NCBI GenBank assembly: GCA_002825515.1
Contig: PJET01000012.1
Coordinates: 1-26,211, forward strand
Source of the DNA: Candidatus Thorarchaeota archaeon MP11T_1
GTDB taxonomy: Archaea > Asgardarchaeota > Thorarchaeia > Thorarchaeales > Thorarchaeaceae
Direction of reading: 5' to 3'
DNA: 26,211 nucleotides
Part shown: positions 21,830-26,211 of the stretch, piece by piece
How the letters are laid out: every line of letters starts with the position of its first letter
Position numbering within the stretch: the first letter of the stretch is position 1
Made by a program: the position numbers and the translations under genes
The notes under the pieces: model-generated
What the model saw: the letters and a program-made list of their open reading frames with translations, nothing else
Told to the model about the DNA's origin: nothing
Database searches by the model: none

Positions 21830-22509
21830 CTATTCCTACTAATCATTTCCATATCAGATCTTTTCCACTCTTCTTGTTCTTTCTTCCAATTTTCATAGTG
21901 CTGGTCCACATACCCACAAAGTTCATACATTTCCTCCCACATCGGAGTATGTCGGAACATCGAAAATGGCCCCGGCATCCAGATCTCTCGCGTCTCCTTT
22001 CGCTGCTTCTCCTGGAATTCCTCCCCAACTTCAACCTTCCGTAAACTACGAAGGTTATCAAGCCTATCACACATTTTCAAATAAACGCCACGCTCCCCAC
22101 CACCTTGAACCTGTCGCAAATACCAATCCTTCTTACCAGGCCATTTTGTCATTATCATCACAAGCTTGCATACTTGAGGTCCGAATAATTCCTCTAGAAT
22201 CTCTGCTGTCACATCCCTTGTGTCCTCTATTGTATCATGCAATAATGCAGCACATACATCTTCCCATCTCCAAGCTGGATATAAAGGATGATCGTTATCT
22301 AAGACAATGAGTGCAACTCTTCGGACATGTTCGAAATAGCGAAGATTCTTGCCGTCCCAACCAAGCTCTTTGCGCATCTGAGCCCGGTGAGCATGCTTCG
22401 CTATCATGTATGCTGTCTTGATTTTGACTAGTTGGGATGGTAAAACTTGTCCCTCCAGTCTAGCAAAAAAGGAAGCTTTGTTTTCTTTACTATAATCAGG
22501 CGCGGTCAT
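21826..22509 (-). CDS. SpoT-like HD hydrolase ((p)ppGpp hydrolase)
   Basis: A 227-aa protein with the HD module of RelA/SpoT and MESH1-type enzymes. The residues fit: H41 (AKHAHRAQMR), RYFEH (57-61), H91-D92 in LLHDTIEDT with E95-D96, and CDRLDNLR (147-154) with D148 and N152. The family removes the 3'-diphosphate from ppGpp and related alarmones with manganese. There is no synthetase or TGS domain, so it resembles a stand-alone small alarmone hydrolase. It could act on the host stringent response or on alarmone-type toxins. The C-terminal part after about residue 170 is not part of the core. Substrate is inferred. Confidence 0.85.
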   Translation of the reverse strand: MTAPDYSKENKASFFARLEGQVLPSQLVKIKTAYMIAKHAHRAQMRKELGWDGKNLRYFEHVRRVALIVLDNDHPLYPAWRWEDVCAALLHDTIEDTRDVTAEILEELFGPQVCKLVMIMTKWPGKKDWYLRQVQGGGERGVYLKMCDRLDNLRSLRKVEVGEEFQEKQRKETREIWMPGPFSMFRHTPMWEEMYELCGYVDQHYENWKKEQEEWKRSDMEMISRNR

Positions 22510-22525
22510 GGTTAGTACTCTATTT

Positions 22526-23041
22526 TCATGCTCTCTTCCATCCTATCCATCCACATCCAGGACAACCTACATAATACTTCGGAGGAATGCTTAGTGTCAT
22601 TGTGCCTGGTTGACGATTCACCAACTCTGTTCCACAATTATCACACGCTACTCCCATCTTCGATGTCTGTCCTTCCCGAATCAATTCGCGCATATGATCC
22701 CGTTGCCTCCCCACCTGCGCTGGAGAATAATGTGAAGTAGGATCTTTTTCCTCGTATAGCGGAATGTTCTCTATCTCAGAAAGCCATCGACGATACCGAT
22801 CCAATCGCTCTTGCCAAAAACTATCCTCAGATGCTTTCTTCTCACTCTCATATTCACTTAGCGTCTTCATTCTCTTCTCTCTTTTTTCGATTATGTATTC
22901 AATCTTGGCTGTCTCTAATGCTCGGTGCAGGTCTGCTCTGGAATGCTTGCAGTCATCAAAACCTTGCTTGCATAATGGACAAATTTGGTGGCGACCACGG
23001 CAGGCTTCTTCCAGCGCCGCAATTCGCTTCTTCCAATTCAT
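22526..23041 (-). CDS. Coiled-coil protein with two zinc ribbons
   Basis: A 171-aa protein. N-terminal CPLCKQGFDDCKH (about 21-33), a long charged coiled coil (about 40-125), and a C-terminal ribbon (about 130-165) with CDNCGTELVNRQPG and CPGCGWIGWK. The last ribbon has a form common in phage proteins of unknown role. Soluble. No function known. Confidence 0.8.
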   Translation of the reverse strand: MNWKKRIAALEEACRGRHQICPLCKQGFDDCKHSRADLHRALETAKIEYIIEKREKRMKTLSEYESEKKASEDSFWQERLDRYRRWLSEIENIPLYEEKDPTSHYSPAQVGRQRDHMRELIREGQTSKMGVACDNCGTELVNRQPGTMTLSIPPKYYVGCPGCGWIGWKRA

Positions 23042-23080
23042 ACTTCTATCTCTTTCTACCGCTGCTGCTCTTGCTGATCC

Positions 23081-23446
23081 TTAGATATGTGAATACCCGT
23101 CAGGTGTATAGTACCCTAACATTCCTATGATCATGTTCCGTACCATCGCATCTGGATCGAAATCGTCATCCTTGCCATTCATTGTGCTGGCTCGAACTGC
23201 ATATCGCCCAGCTGCCATCAATCGCTCCTCCCATATCTTTCGCTCAGGATCATCACATCCCATTCGCATCGGTGCCGGCGGTTCATTGATTCCTTCCGCT
23301 AATAACCAATGATCCTCTGGTAATGGAAAACTCGCCGTGCAAAATCCCGATCCATCAGGAAGTACCCCAGATGACTCAATCTTCCCGTCAATCGAATTCA
23401 CTAGTTCCTTTACGTGCTCCGGTACATATTCGTCTTTATCAGTCAT
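23081..23446 (-). CDS. Conserved phage-type protein with FDPDAMVRN motif
   Basis: A 121-aa acidic protein containing LPDGSGFCTASFPLPEDHWL, then ASTMNGKDDDFDPDAMVRNM, and a closing GYYTPDGYS. These segments match a motif set I recall from tailed-phage hypotheticals, without known function. GAGGAAG precedes the ATG. No membrane segment. Confidence 0.78.
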   Translation of the reverse strand: MTDKDEYVPEHVKELVNSIDGKIESSGVLPDGSGFCTASFPLPEDHWLLAEGINEPPAPMRMGCDDPERKIWEERLMAAGRYAVRASTMNGKDDDFDPDAMVRNMIIGMLGYYTPDGYSHI

Positions 23447-23453
23447 ATCTTCC

Positions 23454-23669
23454 TCATGATTGTAGAATAGTATCAGTCGCTATCACAAAACCATTCCTGA
23501 GTAGAGCATATCCCACCCCACTCGCTAATGGCCCATCGCTGTATTCAAATCTGACCATCCGATCCCCCTTCTGTAACTCGGCATCAAATAACCATCTACA
23601 TAAATTCTTCTCCTCCCGATGGGAAAGTAACTCAATGCGCCAGTTAGAAGGAATCCGAAAAGGTTCCAT
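23454..23669 (-). CDS. Hypothetical protein
   Basis: A 71-aa protein, soluble and strand-rich towards the end (ASGVGYALLRNGFVIATDT). ATG 23669 follows AAGGA by five bases; a longer frame to 23717 would overlap the small membrane gene and is not preferred. Not recognised. Confidence 0.72.
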   Translation of the reverse strand: MEPFRIPSNWRIELLSHREEKNLCRWLFDAELQKGDRMVRFEYSDGPLASGVGYALLRNGFVIATDTILQS

Positions 23670-23688
23670 TCCTATCCTTTGGTAAAAA

Positions 23689-23808
23689 TTACTTACAACA
23701 CTCACATGGACATTCATGCTTTATCAAATCATGCGTTGCCCAGGATAATAACATTATAGAGGCAATTGCAAGTGCTACCGATAATAACATCATAGGCCAG
23801 TCTATCAT
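23689..23808 (-). CDS. 39-residue membrane protein with Cys-rich end
   Basis: A tiny gene filling the gap between its neighbours. It begins one base after the upstream stop and encodes a membrane helix (about residues 5-24, PMMLLSVALAIASIMLLSWA) followed by HDLIKHECPCECCK. Four Cys and two His in the last fourteen residues could bind a metal at the membrane face. The frame and position are convincing; the ribosome-binding site is only fair. Confidence 0.7.
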   Translation of the reverse strand: MIDWPMMLLSVALAIASIMLLSWATHDLIKHECPCECCK

Positions 23809-23809
23809 C

Positions 23810-24079
23810 CTACACCCGTAAAGGTAAATTCATTCCAGTCTCTATCAAACGATTACAATAACCCCGTAATCGATGAGAATCACAATCATTCCCCACTAGC
23901 TTCGCATATGCCGCCGCCCCAGATATCTCGTATATCAAAAGCGTGATGAGCCTACGACACGGCCGATTGCTCTCGACAAGACAGCAAATGTCTGCCATCA
24001 ACCCGTAATTCAACTCACTAGCAATAGGATCAGCCTTGATCTCTGCTAAAATAGGCTCGTAAATCGTGTAGTCTTCCAT
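23810..24079 (-). CDS. Hypothetical helical protein
   Basis: An 89-aa protein, helical and Cys-containing (DICCLVESNRPCRRLITLL). It carries no spanning helix long enough to be sure of membrane insertion. A GGAT site is close to the ATG. Not recognised. Confidence 0.75.
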   Translation of the reverse strand: MEDYTIYEPILAEIKADPIASELNYGLMADICCLVESNRPCRRLITLLIYEISGAAAYAKLVGNDCDSHRLRGYCNRLIETGMNLPLRV

Positions 24080-24080
24080 T

Positions 24081-24503
24081 TTATCCCGGCCAACGATGAC
24101 TTAACGTTACCTCTATACTCTCCATCAAATCCCCAAAACCCTCTTTCTCATTCACATGACACCCGAAAATCTTCGGATACCCAATCTCTTCTATCTTGTC
24201 AGCAAATGCTCGCAGTTTCTTGGCTACCAATCTCTCAGCTCCATCCTCCCCATGCTTCCGCCGTAATTGCTGCCACTCTCTCTGCCCCGGAGAACCTAAA
24301 TCATTCGGATCTATCTCTGCGTCCCCTATGATCTTCGTTAGCTCCCTCTCCATTATCTGAAGCGTCTTGTGCACCGCGTAATCAGGTGAAACCGGGATAA
24401 TAGGTATAGGCGCATCCAGTAATGCCCCATCCTCACACCTCTTCAATCCCCTCCGTATCCGCTCCCGGAGATTCATCAGCCCTTCCATTACGTCTTGGGC
24501 CAT
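24081..24503 (-). CDS. Hypothetical protein
   Basis: A 140-aa soluble protein with a basic helical start (MNLRERIRRGLKRCEDG), a Pro/Ile-rich stretch, then a long helical region and a His-containing end. GGAGGATAGA precedes ATG 24503. No family recognised. It overlaps the upstream Tat-leader gene by 16 bases. Confidence 0.75.
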   Translation of the reverse strand: MAQDVMEGLMNLRERIRRGLKRCEDGALLDAPIPIIPVSPDYAVHKTLQIMERELTKIIGDAEIDPNDLGSPGQREWQQLRRKHGEDGAERLVAKKLRAFADKIEEIGYPKIFGCHVNEKEGFGDLMESIEVTLSHRWPG

Positions 24504-25081
24504 TCTATCCTCCCACTCCGCTGGTCTATGTAGGAACTATCCTTGGTAAAATACGCCCATCTGTACCCATTGTACGTGAAACGTACACCTTCAGCTACCA
24601 TAAAATCATCCACAAAATCAATCTTGGTCACGGAAGCTAGCTTCATATGCTCCAAATGTAAATGATAACTCGGCTCACTCCATTGATCGATAACGAGATT
24701 CCATTCACCCCAGATTTGAGGCTCCCCCGGGGAACCCGGATATAGGAAATGTCTTATTCCAATGTGCTTGTCATCGCTTCCGAAAAGAAGTAATGGATAT
24801 TTCAGCCCCGCTAGCTTCCGAATGTCAAATCGAATGCGGTCTATTTGACCACTCCCAGGATTCGGCGCTTTGTACGGAACCATGTTATCCCCGAATCCCT
24901 CGGGTAACGTCATCCTGTCAATAGCTGCAACCTTCGTAACCTCGCTATGCTTAGAAGCATATTCATACTCATGCGCTAAATAAATCTCTACCCGGTACGG
25001 CTCCTTCCCAAATACAGGAAGTGGTAATACCAATCCAGCTGTTCCTACTCCAGTAGCCGCTAAGAACTCTCTTCGTTTCAT
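24488..25081 (-). CDS. Twin-arginine-leader protein
   Basis: A 197-aa protein beginning MKRREFLAATGVGTAGLVLP, a typical Tat leader (RREFLA), probably cut near the FGK site at about 24-26. The mature part is beta-rich and aromatic, with LAHEYEYASKHSEV, LLLFGSDDKHIGIRHFLYPG and WSEPSYHLHLEH. No family recognised. Periplasmic or membrane-bound location is expected. GAGGAG lies nine bases before the ATG; the start overlaps the upstream stop. Confidence 0.78.
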   Translation of the reverse strand: MKRREFLAATGVGTAGLVLPLPVFGKEPYRVEIYLAHEYEYASKHSEVTKVAAIDRMTLPEGFGDNMVPYKAPNPGSGQIDRIRFDIRKLAGLKYPLLLFGSDDKHIGIRHFLYPGSPGEPQIWGEWNLVIDQWSEPSYHLHLEHMKLASVTKIDFVDDFMVAEGVRFTYNGYRWAYFTKDSSYIDQRSGRIEWPKT

Positions 25082-25386
25082 TTGTCCAACTCCTCTAATG
25101 GACGATCACCAGGACAAGGCACATAGTCTCGATCCCTTCGCCAGGTCTCAATCAAATGCTTCCGAAAAGCTAACGCAGCCTTCTCATGCACAATCGCCGC
25201 TATCCAAATCAATCGAGGCCCAAATAGTAAATCAGTGTTGATCTCTGTCCCCACCTTTATCACCCACTCAGGCTTTATCCCTTTCGGCCATCTGTGAAAT
25301 CGATGGTGGTAGTCCAATAACTCCATCCGCTCTAAACACTCTGTCACTGTCCAAGCGCGATCAATTTCTCTTTCTTCGCTATCCAT
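25078..25386 (-). CDS. Hypothetical protein
   Basis: A 102-aa soluble protein rich in His, Trp and Arg (YHHRFHRWPKG), with an Ile/Ala helix in the middle and a basic, Pro-containing end. GGAG precedes the ATG. It overlaps the upstream gene by 43 bases. Not recognised. Confidence 0.72.
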   Translation of the reverse strand: MDSEEREIDRAWTVTECLERMELLDYHHRFHRWPKGIKPEWVIKVGTEINTDLLFGPRLIWIAAIVHEKAALAFRKHLIETWRRDRDYVPCPGDRPLEELDK

Positions 25387-25934
25387 TGATCTCCCTCAAT
25401 CCTCTGTATCTCATCAACTACCGTGTGCTCCCTCAATACCCGTAGCCCAGTAATCGTAACATCAGTCCCCCAAGTCTTCTTCGTTTTCCAATACTTACCG
25501 AACTTCAGCGCCCGCTTCACTATCATGTCAATCTCTTCTTGACTTGGCCGGTCAGAAAATAAGATCGCTATCGATAAATACGCCGGAAAATGTCCAATAC
25601 TAGTCTTTTTTAGCTTCGACTCCCGCGCAGATTTCTTGTACTTCTCCTTGGTATGCGCTTTCCCCCACTCTGAATCAGGATACTCCGATCCCAATCCGTC
25701 ATTCCACCACCCAGGCGTGACGTAAAGCTTCACAGGACGATGACATCCATTCTCGTCTGGTTCAAGAGTAACATTCTGGAATAATTTACATCCAGGCTCC
25801 TCCTTCTCGAAAATGTCAGCTTCATCATCCCCTACTTCGCACTCTCCTACATGCCCCGTACAATACGCACATAACTCACGCTCGAAATTCCCCGCGTATT
25901 GCTCTGTGTCAATTATAACTAAATAGTTATCCAT
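25344..25934 (-). CDS. Conserved phage-type protein with YAGNFERE motif
   Basis: A 196-aa protein beginning with IIDTEQYAGNFERELCAYCT, followed by an acidic stretch with Cys residues, GCHRPVKLYVTPGWWNDGLG, and LSIAILFSDRPSQEEIDMIV. This motif order matches phage proteins I recall, all without known function. N-terminal Cys (CAYCTGHVGEC) could bind metal. A GGAG site precedes the ATG. Confidence 0.8.
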   Translation of the reverse strand: MDNYLVIIDTEQYAGNFERELCAYCTGHVGECEVGDDEADIFEKEEPGCKLFQNVTLEPDENGCHRPVKLYVTPGWWNDGLGSEYPDSEWGKAHTKEKYKKSARESKLKKTSIGHFPAYLSIAILFSDRPSQEEIDMIVKRALKFGKYWKTKKTWGTDVTITGLRVLREHTVVDEIQRIEGDQWIAKKEKLIALGQ

Positions 25935-25940
25935 TGAAAC

Positions 25941-26186
25941 TTACTCCGCTAAGAACTTGCTCAGTTCCTTGTCCATCCAATCGTATATCTCTGCCCTGAG
26001 CCCTGCAATTCCTCGCCGAGTTAACATCTGACTCTCGGATTTCGGAGCACAAGAACATCTCCTCCGTACTCGTGTACGAAGCTTCTTAATCTCTTCTACT
26101 GAAACTTTATTGCGCATATACAAACTATCGAATGTCAGAAGTGGCAATGGTTTTGGCGTAACCTTCGAGATATGAAACATCTGCAT
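25941..26186 (-). CDS. Hypothetical protein, possibly extending past the right edge
   Basis: An 81-aa frame from ATG 26186, basic (RTRVRRRCSCAPKSE) with a helical C-terminus. The frame stays open to the window edge, so the real start may lie outside. An ATG at 26117 would give 58 aa and would follow the stop of a different open frame that could be the tail of the upstream gene. Not recognised. Confidence 0.6.
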   Translation of the reverse strand: MQMFHISKVTPKPLPLLTFDSLYMRNKVSVEEIKKLRTRVRRRCSCAPKSESQMLTRRGIAGLRAEIYDWMDKELSKFLAE

Positions 26187-26211
26187 AGGAATAATCTCGA
26201 AGAGCTTCTTC

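Noticed and set aside
1..26211. tRNA genes, CRISPR array, insertion sequence, attachment site
   Set aside because: Reading both strands I found no cloverleaf-like sequence, no spaced repeats, no transposase and no direct-repeat ends that would support any of these.

Overview
The window reads as part of a large tailed-phage (or phage-like element) genome. Nearly every gene is short and lies on the minus strand. Most start codons overlap the preceding stop by one to four bases (ATGA, TGATG, TAATG). About fifteen proteins carry Cys-x-x-Cys zinc ribbons and about a dozen are tiny membrane proteins, and most resemble no named family. All three stop codons are used. I see no structural, packaging or replication gene, no tRNA, no CRISPR array and no transposase, so this is an accessory stretch of the genome. 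The host is probably Gram-negative, inferred only from a lipoprotein and three twin-arginine-type leaders. No taxon can be named.

Layout, following minus-strand transcription from high to low coordinates. Region 26.2-17.1 kb is one continuous gene train. It holds a twin-arginine-leader protein, zinc-ribbon proteins, a SpoT-like HD alarmone hydrolase, a UPF0489/arginase-like protein, a DUF6794-like protein, a second twin-arginine-leader protein carrying a tail-fibre-like motif, and a DUF2829/Tad2-like protein. Region 16.0-17.15 kb is the only plus-strand gene, a predicted lipoprotein with a beta-helix fold. Region 16.0-5.2 kb is a second minus-strand train. It holds a protein with an internal duplication, a pair of paralogous zinc ribbons around a membrane protein, a YkgJ-type Cys cluster protein, a DUF5662 protein and a DUF4419 protein. 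Region 5.2-0 kb is enriched in nucleotide and cofactor enzymes: a third twin-arginine-type leader protein, a 5'-nucleotidase, KptA/Tpt1 RNA 2'-phosphotransferase, a Lar-like zinc ribbon, CoaD, and a NadM-Nudix fusion. The NadM-Nudix gene has its own promoter-like sequence and two inverted repeats upstream.

Working together (inference): NadM-Nudix makes NAD from NMN and may clear ADP-ribose. KptA consumes NAD to remove RNA 2'-phosphates. CoaD makes dephospho-CoA. The HD enzyme would remove (p)ppGpp-type alarmones, and the Tad2-like protein may bind a cyclic ADP-ribose defence signal. This fits a phage strategy of holding NAD, CoA and nucleotide-signal pools in a favourable state during infection and against NAD- or alarmone-based immunity. 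The gene identities are well supported, except for Tad2, which is moderate. The joint role is a hypothesis.
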